From Owenia fusiformis (taxonomy: Eukaryota; Annelida; Polychaeta; Sabellida; Oweniidae), in contig CAIIXF020000009.1 in assembly GCA_903813345.2 (NCBI GenBank), positions 19,121,759-19,185,758 on the forward strand: DNA of 64,000 nucleotides, in the 5' to 3' direction. Under the pieces are notes generated by a model. That model had not been told where the DNA came from and searched no databases. It worked only from the letters and a program-made list of their open reading frames with translations. Both the position numbers and the translations under genes were made by a program. The number at the start of each line of letters is the position of its first letter. Within the stretch, counting starts at the first letter, position 1. This document shows positions 49,030 through 61,317 of this stretch, piece by piece.

Positions 49030-49677
49030 GCCATGTCAAAATGATGGCATCATCGGTAGGCTACGCTTGGTCTTCCCTCCGACGGCCCGGTCCGCCGAGC
49101 TGCGCGAGTAACCAATGTACTGTACCCCCATGAATGTGTGGGGGTTACTCGAGTCTCTAGCTTACAGCCGGAATATAGAGAAAGCTTTGGACCTAAGTAA
49201 TAGGCTCTACCACTGATAATGTGGGGGACGGCTTTTGCCTAGAGCCTATTACTTTTTGACTAGATTATTTAGGCCTAGTAAGCTAGTAATTAGATATCAA
49301 AATAAGAAAAAGGCAGCACGTGCGGACCGAGAAGGGCCGCGGGGAAGCTTACCGTGAACTTTGTAGTAGTATACCAGGTATGGACAGAGTCAAATATCCC
49401 GGGCTTGATATGTCCTCGTTAGATATTAGCGCTGTACGAATCGGCAGTGCAGAAAGTTGTTCAGTTTGTGGCGGGTCATGAATAACTCTCCTGTCACGGA
49501 GGAAACAAAATAAAAAGGGGTAAAGTCTAAAAATTTGTTTTTGAAACATTATCACCATCAATGATCATGTAACGTCCCGAAGGCAAAACCTAATTTCTCA
49601 AAGGCTTCATATTTTGATGATGTTGCCCCTGAGTGCACCGTCACGTCATAATTACTGAGCATCGCTTTCAATCAGAT
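49030..49677. other. Non-coding with two clear hairpins
   Basis: CGAGTAACC...ACCCCC pairs with GGGGGTTACTCG (49106-49151). AGTAATAGGCTCTA pairs with TAGAGCCTATTACT (49196-49253). No gene is recognised. Confidence 0.5.
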
Positions 49678-50345
49678 ATAGTGCTCACCATAATGACACC
49701 TGAATTTTCTATCACCATTTCCAGACCATGGTGGGGCCCCATGGTGATTTTAGACTTCATACTTTCCAATAATATCTAGATACACATCACTACGTTTTGT
49801 ATATCTTACATTTTGTATACATCCACTGATGTATAGCCTCTTGAAAATTCTCTTCTTTTTAAGGCGAAGCTAAATAAATAGAAAGTGAAAAAAAGGACTG
49901 CCATATTTTTTTGATAAAGACACATGTTTTTAAAATCTGTTTACCTTGTACATGTTGTATATATGAATTGTATATCTTGACGAAACATGCCAAAGTTAAC
50001 ATCACACATCAATACTATGAATTGGAGGTACAAGGTACTACTCCTTGAAACTTTCAAAAATAGCCTCACTTTTCACTCTTCATGCTAGCTTCGGGAATCC
50101 ATTCACCTCCAGTTCATAGTTATGAAAAATGCGTTTAAATGTGATCAGATGTTTTCTTTTATGTGTCTTTTTAGTCAGAAAATGCATTCACATACAAGGA
50201 AAACAATATACAAAATCTTCTGACTTTATCAAAAAACTATGGCTGCCGTGTTTTTGTACTTTTGATTAACTTAGATGTCACCTTAACATGGGAAATCCTC
50301 ACTTCAGCAAATCCAGGTGTCATTTATTTATGGTGAGCATTGTAG
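49678..50345. mobile_element. Foldback element of ~670 bp
   Basis: GCTCACCATAATGACACCTG at the left matches the inverse of the right end (CAGGTGTCATTTATTTATGG TGAGC). The arms also share CTGCCATATTTTTTTGATAA and, near the centre, CTATGAATTGGAGGT/ACCTCCAGTTCATAG. No ORF. Confidence 0.75.
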
Positions 50346-51400
50346 TATAGCCCAGTCAAGTCATCTTTTAGGCCTAGTGGGAATAAAACTGTAAAGTGAG
50401 AATTTCTGAAAATCTGCATTCTTGTAGCAAGATACCCAGATTTCCATGATTGATTTCTGCCAACCACCATAAGTAACACTCTTTCACTCTTACACTTTTT
50501 CTGTTGCACATGTAATAAATTCTTACCTCAGTGTATTCAGTGCTCTATTTTCTCCGTCCTAGTAAGTCTAAATATAGTGGAATTTGTGTCCATAATGACA
50601 AATAGGAACTTGAAAATTTGAAGTGGATATTCACATGTTAATGCCGACTCTTCAAATGTTGAGGTGACTTTGGAGCCCAATTATGCCGCAATGAGAATTG
50701 GCTCCCAGAATGCAACATGACACGGGCCAGCTTTCAAAATGCCGTTCTGCCATTTTGAAACCTGTCAAGAGTAAATGAGGTTAACTCATGTTGCATTCTC
50801 CTTGTATCCTCCTTAGATTGCAAACATGGCGATTCATGAAAACATTCATTCGATTTGGTAGGAATTTATGCATCATTTGCAGGTATGAAGCTTTGGATTC
50901 ATTTATTGTGCTACTTAAAGTGAACGGGAATTATTTTTCTAACGCTTGGGAGAGTTTGAGACACAAAACTTAGAATTTAGCTCATTGTGACAGCTTTTGA
51001 TGGTTGAGATTTATTATTGTCTCAGACTTTACAGTAGTTTTTATACAAGCAGCTGTAGGGTGATTTGAAAAATCAACTCCACATTTATAGGGGTAATGTC
51101 ATGTTACCCACTGTTGTGGGCCTTGGGTTTGGCAAGAAAAAAATTTGGGCCCAAACATTTTGATGGGCCTGGATTAGTGGTCCTTTTGGTCATTACTTGG
51201 CCTTTTATAAAATGGTCCTTATTTTTCTAAATTTGGGCCCAATTTGGGGATTTAGAGGCCCATTTTTTCTCATTTGAAGATGAAGTTTGCCCCCCCCCCC
51301 TGCTAACTTCTGCATCTGCCAGTGTTTCTAAATAACATGTAAGTTATGACTAACACTGGAAACAACAGTTCACTGAATTTGAGACCATGAAGTCCAGAGT
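50346..51400. other. Non-coding
   Basis: Includes a stretch with repeated GGGCC words (51118-51265) and a C run at 51290. No gene is recognised. Confidence 0.4.
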
Positions 51401-52190
51401 AAGGGAATTCCGCAGAGTAACCTGATGAAAGCTTTAAGAACTCTTAATCTGAGCAGAAAGATGTGATCCTAGCAGACTGGACAAACACCCAAAAAGTGCA
51501 GTCAGTACAGAGTGATATTTATGGATGGTTCTGCTTATGAGAATCCATGTCCAACTGGAGCTACACATACAGCTATATTTTTATCCAAGAGAGATAAACT
51601 GTGCAAACAAACCAGTTAGTGAAAGAAATTGGCAACAAATGAAGAACAAGGCCTGAGATTCATATTTTCAAAGATTGCCAACCAGCAATCAGATCAGGTT
51701 TTGTGATATCTATACCAATATCTCAACAATAAATATAAGACTATAAATTTGCAGAGAATTATGCGAGTAAGGGTAAAACCATACATTGCCTGGACCCATA
51801 ATATCCATGGTACTATGAACTTGCAAATAAGAAAGCCAAAATTGCAGCTACTGCAGCAAGCAATCAACCTCATGTACTGTAGGAAATATACATCTGCATC
51901 ACTTTGTGAAGAGTGAAGCATACAGAGTCTTTAATAAATCTAACCACTCTTGGAAGTTGAACAAGACACCAGTTTACCTCCAGTGGATGGAAAAAGAACA
52001 CTCTTAGAAATAGGAAATGGAAGAGTGCGCTCAATGATAAAGCAGCTCAGCATTGGACATTCCACCCTGAATAACCATCGCTCCTCAGTGAATCCAGACT
52101 GTCAATCTAATCTGAGTGAACATTATAAGACACATTAGTCTGTGGAGCACTTCATATTCCACTGAAATGGGGAACTACACTGTCTAGTGG
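51400..52190 (+). mobile_element. Decayed LINE with RNase H domain remnant
   Basis: Near 51515 the plus strand reads VIFMDGSAYENPCPTGATHT, the start of an RNase H domain as found in some LINEs. Further on, IKQLSIGHSTLNNHRSSVNP and, past a stop, SVEHFIFHC match the usual C-terminal knuckle after RNase H. Stops and shifts lie between the blocks. No open frame longer than ~62 codons is left, so it is old. Confidence 0.65.
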
Positions 52191-52917
52191 GCTGTATTTT
52201 ACTGGAATTGAACGTAAAGAAACATAATACAGTTTGATAAAACTAGCTGATGAATGTAAAGGATTCGGCAAAGTCATTAATGTGAAAATCCTGAAATAAT
52301 TTCAAAAATACAAGAGAGACACCATATGATTCTACAGAAATCTCTGTTGCATAACGTTTTTGTAATAAAGTTAAAAACATAAACAAAATTAAAAGAAGAG
52401 TTCTACTGTTGAAAACTGCCAGCAACAAAAAGCCAGATAAGTAGCAAATACTGAAATATTACAAGTATCAATAATTAGAGATAAAAAGAAAAAGAGAACA
52501 ATCTAGCATGATAGAAGTGCTTAAAGGATAAAAAGAAAGAACACAGTGCTATAAGCATATCTGTTTTAACCCAGGCATGATCATGCATGCATGCATAGAT
52601 TTGTGCAAGTAGCAGGTCTCAGGATTTAGGCAAAGTAATTGTAAACATGTACAGTTCATCAGTGAAAATGATAAACTTGAACCTGCCATATATCTCTGAT
52701 GAATTGTGTCCCTGTGACCTAAGTTCAGAGATGCCATTATTTTCAGTTGCAACACCAGCAGGCCCATAGCTTTTGCCAAAGGGGGGGGGGGGGTCAGTTT
52801 CAAGGAGGGTCAAATTTCATAATTTGGACCCAAAGTCACTTGAAAAGTGCTCAAAATGGGAAAAACTGCATGAGTTTTAGAGAATTTTGGCAGAATTATT
52901 ATAACTACACATGTAAA

Positions 52918-55900
52918 TTGAACAAGTTCAATTTAAGACTCCAGATTTCAAACTTTTTTTAAGCTAAGTCATCCAAAATACTGTAAGCTGTAAGCTGAGC
53001 CATTCAGAATAAGCTGAGTCATCTAGAATATAGACATTTAGACAACTCTTAAGTAAGTTATCTTCGTCTCCATTGGCTTAACATGGGGATATCATAATAT
53101 CGACTTTTCGAGACTTCAAACAGCTATAACTATCTAACCAGAATTTGGGTCGAAATCAGGTTTGCAGATTCGAATTTCTGAGAAAATTCTACGTTTGTGT
53201 CATAACTCATACATTAAATTTTGAGAACTTTTTGTGTTGACCTTCTTTCCGGACGCCATTCCTCAAATTCGGTAAGAGTAATAAAAAAAGACAGTTACAA
53301 TAATGAAAGGACTGTCTTTAAGCTACATGATGAAAAAAAGATAAAGGAATAACGACGAATAGTGACAAAGATAATTGACATAACATGGGATATCAAAATA
53401 CCAATTTTTTATTTTTCAAAACGCCATTACTTCCAAACCGGGTGTCTGATTGAAATTTGATTTGCAGATTCGGATTCCTGAGAAAATTCTACCCTTAATT
53501 CATAACTCATACGTCAAATTTGGAGAAACGTTCATGTTGACCCACATTTCGGACACTATATCTCAAAAGTGGGTCAAAATACTTTCTGACGGCAAAAGGC
53601 TAACACTATTAGCACACTCTTTGCTACCTGTATACAAAATTTTGAAGCAAATAATTAAAGTGTAGTGTCAGAATTGCGAAAATAAGTTAAAACTACAAAT
53701 TTGACCTAGATTTTGACCAAGGCATTTTGGTGTCCAAATTGTGAAGCTAGCTAGCTTTTGAGGTCCCTTTCTTTTATAGGCTTCCATTATGTAAAGCTGT
53801 ACTCAGTCTATATCTCATATTTTACACTAATATTTTTTCCCATTGCCATAACATGGGGCACCAAATTTAGCGATTTTTGAGCTTTCAAAACGACATAACT
53901 TCCGAACCATAAGTTGGATTGAAATTTGGATTGCAGATTTGGATTCCTGAGAAAATTCTACCCTTAATTCATAACTCATACGTTGAATTTGGAGAACTTT
54001 TTATTTTGACCTACTTTTCGGACACCATATCTCAAAAGTGGGTCAAAATACTTTCTGACGGCAAAAGGCTAACACTATTAACACACTATTTGCTACCTGT
54101 CTACAAAATTTGGAAGCAAATCATTAAAGTGTAGTGTCAGAATCGCAAAAATAAGTTAAAACTAACAATTTGACCTAGATTTTGACCTAGGCATTTTGGT
54201 GTCCAAATTTTAAAGCTAGATAGCTTTTGAGGTCCCCTTCGTTTATAGGCTTTCATTATCTTAAGCTGTATTCAGTCTATATTTAGTATTTTACACTTTA
54301 AAAAAATCTTTTTTCCCATTGACTTAACATGGAGCACCAAATTTAGCGTTTTTTAGCTTTCAAAATGCCATTACTTCCGAACAGGAAGTCGGATCGAAAT
54401 TTGGTTTGCAGATTTGGATTCCTGGAAAAATTCTACATCTTTTTCATAGCTCACACATTCAATTTGGAGGATGTTTAGTCGTGACCTACATTTCGGACGC
54501 CATATCTCAAAATTGGTAAGAGTAATCAAAATTCTGATGTCATATCTTTGATTCGCCTTTTTCTAAGCTACACAATGAAAAAAAGATGAAGGAGTTACGA
54601 AGAATATTGGCGAAGATATGATGAAGAATGTTGAAAATGTAAGATTTGACCTAGTTCTTGACCTTTGACCTAGATAAAAATTTGACCTAATTTCCGAGAA
54701 AGCCGGGTACAGTCTTTAGTTAACCATGTAAGTTGGATTAAGTAAGCTGTTATAGTTGACGAGAAATTTGGTGAGGAGGAAGAAAAAAGAATAATAATAA
54801 TAACTAGATTTTGGAAATTGAACGAGTTCAATTTCAGACTCCAGATCTAGACTTTTTTTTATCCGAGTCATCCAGAATAAGCCAAGTCATCCAAAATGAA
54901 CTAAGTCATCAAGAAAAAGAAGGATGGATGGATGGATGGATGAAAAAGGAAGGAAGGATAGGATAGAATAGGAAGGAACGATAGGATAGAATAGGAAAGA
55001 AGGATAGAATAGAATAGGAAGAAGGGATAGAATAGGAAGGAGAGGAAACGAAGCAAGGGTAGATAGGAAGGATAGGAAAGGATCAGAAAGGAAGGATGGA
55101 TGCATTTTTCAATATTTTCTTCTCTACTCTTGACTTTCTATCAGGATACCATCAGATCGATTTTTCTTGAAATTTCAAAACGCCATAACTTCCGAACCGG
55201 AAGTCGGATCGAAATTTGATTTGTAGATTCAGATTCCTGACAAAAATTTCCCCCTAATTCATAACTCATACGTTAAATTTGGCGAATTTTTATTTTGACC
55301 TACTTTTCGGACACGCCATAACTTCGGAACCGGAAGTCTGATTGAAATTTGGTTTGCAGATTCGGATTTCTGAGAAAATTCTACTCTCAATTCATAACTC
55401 AAACGTTAAATTTGGAGAACTTTTTATTTTGACCTACTTTTCAGACACCATATCTCAAAAGTGGGTCAAAATACTTTCTGACGGCAAAAGGCTAACGCTA
55501 TTAGCACACTCTTGGCTACATGTATACACAATTTCGAGGAATATAATTGAAGTGTAGTGTCAGAATCGCAAAAATAAGGATAAACTATGAATTTGACCTA
55601 GATTTTGACCTAGGGATTTTTGTGTCCAAATTTTGAAGTTAGGTAGCCTTGGAGGTTCCCTTCTTTCATAGGCTTTCATTATTTTAAGCTGTACTTAGTC
55701 TATATCTCGTATTTTACACTTCAAAAATTTTTTTGTTCCCATTGACATAACATGGGGCACTAAATTTAGCGATTTTTGAGCTTTCAAAATGTTATAACTT
55801 CCGAACCGGAAGTCGGATCGAAATTTGGTTTGCAGATTCGGATTCCTGAGAAAATTCTATACTTAATTCATAACTCAAATGTTAAATTTGGAGAACTTTA

Positions 55901-56720
55901 TATTTTGACCTACTTTTCGGACACCATATCTCAAAAGTGGGGCAAAATACTTTCTGACGGCAAAAGGCTAACACTATAAGCACACTCTTGGCTACATGCA
56001 TACAAAATTTCAAGGAATATAATTAAAGTGTAGTGTCAGAATCGCAAAAATAAGGATAAACTATGAATTTGACCTAGATTTTGACCTAGGGATTTTTGTG
56101 TCCAAATTTTGAAGTTAGGTAGCCTTCGAAGTTCCCTTCTTTTATAGGCTTTCATTATATTTAGCTGAACTCAGTCTATATTTCGTATTTTTCACTTCAA
56201 AAAAATCTTTTTCCCCATTGACTTAACATGGGCACCAAATTTAGCGATTTTTGAGCTTTCAAAACGCCATAACTTCCGAACCGGAAGTCTGATTCGAATT
56301 TGGTTTTCAGATTCGGAATCCTGATAAAATTTCCTATAAGACCAATATCCTGGACATTTGATTCGAAGAACTTTTTTTTGGACCTCGTTTTCGGACACTG
56401 ATATCTCGAAATCTGTTTGAGATATCAAAAAACTAAATCGACCCTAGGTTTTCTACTTTTTTATAAGGAACACAATGAAAAAAAACCGGATCGAAAATAT
56501 TGAAGGATGACCGAGAAAATCGAAAAAAGTGACAAAGTACTGGATTTGACCTAGTTCTTGACCTTTGACCTAGATAAAAATTTGACCCAATTTCCGAGGA
56601 ACTAGATTCTGGACCTAAATTGTCCAAATGACTGACTTTACTGAAAACCTTATGGTTATTGAGAAAACTGGTTTAGAATAATAAAAAGAATAATAAGAAT
56701 AAGAAAACTGACGAAAACAA
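52918..56720. repeat. Composite array of ~470-bp units in two larger blocks
   Basis: Each unit holds, in order: ACATGGGGCACCAAATTTAG, GCCATAACTTCCGAACCGGA, TTTGCAGATTCGGATTCCTG, CATATCTCAAAAGTGGGTCA, TTTGACCTAGATTTTGACCT and TTTATAGGCTTTCATTAT. Homologous points lie near 53450, 53919, 54388, 55342 and 55814. Two longer blocks start with TTGAACNAGTTCAATTT plus AGACTCCAGAT (52918, 54819) and end in AATAATAATAA-rich tails (~54790, ~56690). The ~71-codon frames in several units begin with TTG, not ATG, and are treated as repeat artefacts. Confidence 0.85.
54915..55100. repeat. GGAT/GGATAGAATA polypurine low-complexity repeat
   Basis: GGAT repeats pass into imperfect AGGATAGAATAGGAAGGA units, almost all purine on the plus strand. 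Confidence 0.85.
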
Positions 56721-56800
56721 TAGACTCCAGATTTCATCTGGAGTCTAATAAGAAAACAGGCAAAAACAATAGACTCCAGATTTTCAATCTGGAGTCTAAT
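56721..56800. repeat. Duplicated perfect hairpin AGACTCCAGAT...ATCTGGAGTCT
   Basis: Two copies (about 56722-56746 and 56771-56797) of an 11-bp stem with loops of 3-5 nt lie at the end of the composite array. Single AGACTCCAGAT copies mark the block starts at ~52937 and ~54834, so these look like element ends. Confidence 0.8.
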
Positions 56801-56969
56801 TACTGAATTAACCAATGCACATAATTTTTAAGAAGAGGATATGAGTAGATAGACAGATGTTGAGTTATGCTGGAAAAATAACACATACTTGTATTTTTCA
56901 GATTCAAAGACATAAAGGAAGAAAATCTCTAATCGTAGAGGTCTCAGGACCATTTTGCAGGTAAAAAGA

Positions 56970-59900
56970 ATGGCTCTTTCAACATATCTCGTTGGAATGG
57001 GAGTTGCCATTGGGAGCATAGCAGTCTACTACAATCTCCCTAAATCTAAACCAGTTCTTGCAACAATAGATTATCTTGCAAAGGGAAAGATCTACAATAT
57101 GGATGGTGACAAAGAAATATTGGTGAGTTTTGTTCTCTGCTCTAGTGTCATCAAGGTCTCATCCACTTCATTATAAGGTTATAAACACGGGGTGATTAAT
57201 ACCCAGAGGGGGGGGGTCACTGTATATAATACACAATAAGGTCCCCCACTAAATGTTTTGTCATATCTTGTTTGATGTCCTTGATTATTAAGAAATAAAG
57301 GCACCAGTTACAGGGCTGTCAACTTGGGACCACCTAATATGAGTGACTTACAAATGTTGGACACCGAAGTCCAAATCTGAACACTTTTGTCCAAAATTAC
57401 GAAAATTACGAGGTACGAAAATTTGCAATGAACATGCGTGACATATACGGGATTCGCGTGACAAATCCGAACAAATTGCGTTCGTTTTTTTCCGACGTTC
57501 GTATTTTTACAGTATCATAAACATATTTTGAAAATTTTTTTACAGACACATATTTGCGTGACAATTACCAGGTAAAATGCGTATTTGCGTGACATTTTGT
57601 GTCACGCAAAAAAAACTGGCGTGACTTCAAATTCTTCAGCAAATGCGTGACAAATACGCAAATTGCGGGACAGTTGACAGGCCTGCAGTTAAGGTGTAAC
57701 AAAGTCATTTTACTGTACTAAAGGTGGAATCAAGGATGTTGATATGGAGTTGAAGGTAAAATTTGGCACACTTTTCCAATATTTCGCTTTTGATAATGCT
57801 ATGATTTTAAGCTTATATGACAATTATTCAATTCTCTCTGAATTTGGACATTTCTAGATTTTAAACCTACAAATAACTTTCATGTCGGATCATATATCTT
57901 AATAATTTGACTTTAGGATTGAAATTAATGGAAACATTACCATGCATCTTATAAAAAGTTCTTCAAAAAGTTTGCTGTGTCCTTTGCTGCCACATTAATA
58001 CACTTTGATATGCACTCATTTAATTTGATATACTTCATACAAGTCAATAAAATATACTACCTCTTTGTTGATTTTCAAAAGTATCCTTTGTCCATATGTG
58101 TGTGCTTCTTTACTGACTTGAGTTTTATTTAAGATAATACTTCTTTATAATGTTTGGAATCTCATTCTAGAAGGAATTTTAAGAATGGTGTTGATATTGT
58201 TTGATGTTGACTTTATACTTACAATAAAACCTCTTATAGTAAGTGGAATGCCCCTATTTAAGTGGAACACTTTTGTTAGTAGAACACTTTTCAGATCCTT
58301 GACCCACTGAATTGTTAATTGGAATACACAGGTACTGGTGTATTTTAAATCATAATATTTTATCATACTAGACTATACGTGTCTAAAGATACTTCCTGGT
58401 TATTTCTGTCATGAAAGTTGATGTTTTTTCTCATTAAACTTAGTTACAGAACTACTATTAAATGGTAAATAAATATTCTTAGAACCTAGTACAGGTACTT
58501 CTACTTCCTGGTTATTTCTACCATGAAAGTTGATGTTGTTCTCATTTTAAAGGGAGAATCAGATCTAGCGAGCAAGCCAAACAAAAAAGCATTTCTAATT
58601 TAGAATATTTTTGGCTCATTTCATTCGTTGTCATGTCTATTTTCTGAAACTCTCATAAGTCCATACTTTATTTCTTGAATTTTTACAATAATGTATTATT
58701 TTTCTATAATTATGGTTTCCATCTTTTAATCATTTCCACATACTGTATTCTTGCACTTTGAATCCTTAATAACTTCACCAATTTATGATATATGACATAT
58801 CTTTTGCGAGATATTGTATTTGAAATTGTAAGGAATACTAGATTGGTAGGTCAATTGTATATGTCACTAACTTGCTCGCAACTTTGTCACCCACTATAGA
58901 TCCAATTCTGCCTTTACCTTAAGTTATTTCTGTCTAGTTATATGTCAAGGACTATAAATTACAATAAAATTACTATTAATGGTAAACAAATATTTTGAGA
59001 ACCTTTCAATGACTGACCATGTCCTCACATTGTTTTAGGCTAGCACACTGTGGAAAGATGGCGGGGCAGTCATTATGGCAGTAAGGAGACCAGGATGATC
59101 CATGTGCAGGGAGGTTTGTAAATAATATAACTTTTACGAGGTCAAGTATTTGTCACAGTATTGTAAATATAATACTTGCCATGTACTAGAACTACTAGAA
59201 CTTTGTAATCCTCCAAAACATAATCGTACTAACAGAAATACATAGTTGTAAAAAGGATGACATTTGGTCAATTTTCCTTGATATATATTTAGACAAAAAA
59301 ATTGGTTCATCAACAGTTTCAGTATCTCCCGTTGTCATGTAATATGCTACTGCTACATTCAGTTTCATCTATTGTCCATGATTAAGAATACAGTATACAT
59401 TATGCATAGTTTTAAATAATGCATAAACTAACTAGATTAGAAATATTGTTAAAAGTGATTATAACTGTACATGTTTATTTTCTTGAAACATGTTCTAGGT
59501 GGCCAATGGGCTTGTATGTGCTTCTTTTGAAAATTTCTGCTCCAGGAAGCCAGAGAAACTGTTATATATATGATTATTCTCTTAAGACATGTTCCAGGTG
59601 GCCAATAGGCTTGTAAATGTATACGCTTGTGTTCCAGGAGGCCAAAAGGCCTGTACATGTATGTTTATATTCTTAAATATCTTGTTCTAGGAGGCCACAA
59701 GGCTTTCCTCCTTGAAGCCTGATCTTGATGCTCTAGGTGTCCGGCTAGCAGCTGTTGTACACGAGAGGACAGGGGTCTCGGGCTTTAAACCCTACTTTGC
59801 AGGGGACATATATTGGGACAAAAAAGTGAGTAATCAACTTATTAATGAAAACCCTTTATTGTGTATCATATTACACAAGAGTTTGCAGCACAGTAGTACA

Positions 59901-60897
59901 AACATTGCCTCTAAAAAAATTTTAAAAATATTTTTGTGAATGTCTGTAACAATATCCTAAACAGTGAACTTGATGGTGTATTTCATACCTACACAAACTC
60001 CAAATGTAGTAGTAGTATAAGGTATAATGCACGGGTAAGATACTGTATATCATAAATTCAAATTCCTAGTGTTGTACCTTACTGTTACAGCGCGTAATAA
60101 GGTATTCTTCATTTGGATTTTGTGCAGGTTTAACTATGAAATTCACTATCAATCTCACTGTCTAGGATGTTGTTACAGACATTAACATATAGAAATATCT
60201 AGAAACTAGACCACATCTTTCTGAAACGATGAAAACATCTGTTTGTTCACATTTCATTACCCTTGTGTTGTACCATACTCCACGTGTTCAACTGTCACAC
60301 TTAGTTTGGTACACACCTTGTGCCATTGCTATAAATGAAATACATGACTTATACATGTATATATAGGAATTTATTCTACAAGCAAAATAATCAATTGTTA
60401 TTAGTTTACATTGTAGTATACCTGTTAATGAATTCTGATTTTCAGCGCCATTTTTATGGTCCACATGAAAGGTGGGCATCAATTGGTGATCTGTTAAGAC
60501 TAGATGTAATATCCAGAGGTATTGATATGTACAAAAAAGGAGTTGATGGGAACTTAAAAGGAGAAGGTCGATTACTTGGAGGTTGGTAACAATTTGTGAC
60601 ATTACTACAGCAATAGCAATGTTATATGTATGTATAAGTAACATGTTTTAGAATTTGAATGTTTATATTATGATTAATATTTAATTGAAGTATGTGTATA
60701 TTGTGAGTTGTTATAATTAGAAAATATTTTAAATCTTTAATATGATATTTTCATGATCATAATTTATTTCAGGGTGCTATGTGATTGGTCCAGGTGACCA
60801 AGGTATTCTGTATCAGCACCAGGAAAACTCATTTGGCGACACATCAAATACGACTGAAGTTCTCGAGGCAGTAAAGAAGATAACATCAAAATTATAG
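56970..60897 (+). CDS. PRXL2A: PRXL2A / selenoprotein U, complete, five exons, in-frame UGA for selenocysteine
   Basis: Exons 56970-57122, 59039-59113, 59691-59825, 60446-60581 and 60773-60897 join with matching phases to 624 nt: 207 residues and a TAG stop. An acceptor at 56959-56960 precedes the ATG, so a 5' UTR intron exists. The N-terminus is hydrophobic (TYLVGMGVAIGSIAVYY). Exon 2 reads GGAVIMAVRRPG, then TGA (59096-59098, residue 71), then SMCREE. Human PRXL2A (FAM213A) has RRPGCFLCREE, so TGA replaces the first Cys, as in selenoprotein U. Exon 3 gives SSLKPDLDALGVRLAAVVHE, exon 4 FYGP and GNLKGEGRLLGG, exon 5 GPGDQGILYQHQENSFGD, all family landmarks. The protein is a thioredoxin-fold, peroxiredoxin-like redox regulator with a U-x-x-C centre (Sec71, Cys74). 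A pseudogene is unlikely, because all other codons and splice sites are intact. Confidence 0.93.
57311..57685. mobile_element. hAT-type non-autonomous element in SelU intron 1
   Basis: Ends CAGGGCTGTCAACT and inverse AGTTGACAGGCCTG are flanked by CAGTTA on both sides, a visible target-site duplication (at least 6 of the 8 bp expected for hAT). The interior holds about seven GCGTGACA words. Confidence 0.75.
59096..59098 (+). other. PRXL2A: Recoded UGA (selenocysteine) codon of SelU
   Basis: It is the 20th codon of exon 2, between GGA and TCC-ATG-TGC, giving G-U-S-M-C. It aligns with the catalytic Cys of CxxC homologues. Conservation on both sides and a SECIS-like hairpin downstream support recoding rather than termination. 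Confidence 0.88.
59490..59690 (+). repeat. Tandem copies of the exon-3 splice acceptor region in SelU intron 2
   Basis: Copies of TTCNAGGNGGCCANNNGGC have their AG at 59497-59498, 59544-59545 (weakest), 59596-59597 and 59636-59637, then the real acceptor at 59689-59690. Spacing is 40-53 nt. Each copy carries polypyrimidine-AG plus the first ~15 nt of exon 3 (GAGGCCACAAGGCTT) and some intron. Confidence 0.75.
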
Positions 60898-61317
60898 AGA
60901 ATAATTCAGATATTATAATTGTTTAATATTCAGACATTCTGTATATGATTTTCATAATTCCATTTGTGTTGGACATTGGGAGAAACTTTAAAGTTTGTGT
61001 GATTTGTTTGCCAAAGACTTGTGATAATTACTAGTCAACGAATGAACAAAAGTGATCTCTGATTTTAAGTGTTCACTGGTTTATTATTACACACAGTTTA
61101 TTACTGAATTCCTTCTCAGGATTTTTTACAAAAATCTAATTGTAAGCTAATTATGAACTGTTATTCCAAAGTCGTGCATTTTGTTAATTGGAATTTATTA
61201 TATACTGGTACAACAATATTGTCATGATTGCTCAACAACATATGTATTTTAACATGTGTATTATTATTCAGTTTCCTTTGTTGGGATGCTTGCTATGGCT
61301 ACACGTGATGTTTTTAG

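Noticed and set aside
53450-56000. Four similar ~70-codon frames as a possible small-protein family
   Set aside because: They start with TTG inside a ~470-bp repeat, differ by ordinary repeat divergence, and one copy is cut by a stop. No evidence of selection is visible.
59096-59098. TGA as a pseudogene-making stop in PRXL2A
   Set aside because: All other exons, phases and family motifs are intact, the position is the known Sec/Cys site, and a SECIS-like element follows.
60923-61100. Other ATGA sites in the SelU 3' UTR as SECIS cores (near 60951 and 61042)
   Set aside because: They lack a pairing upper helix or the downstream GA at the right distance.
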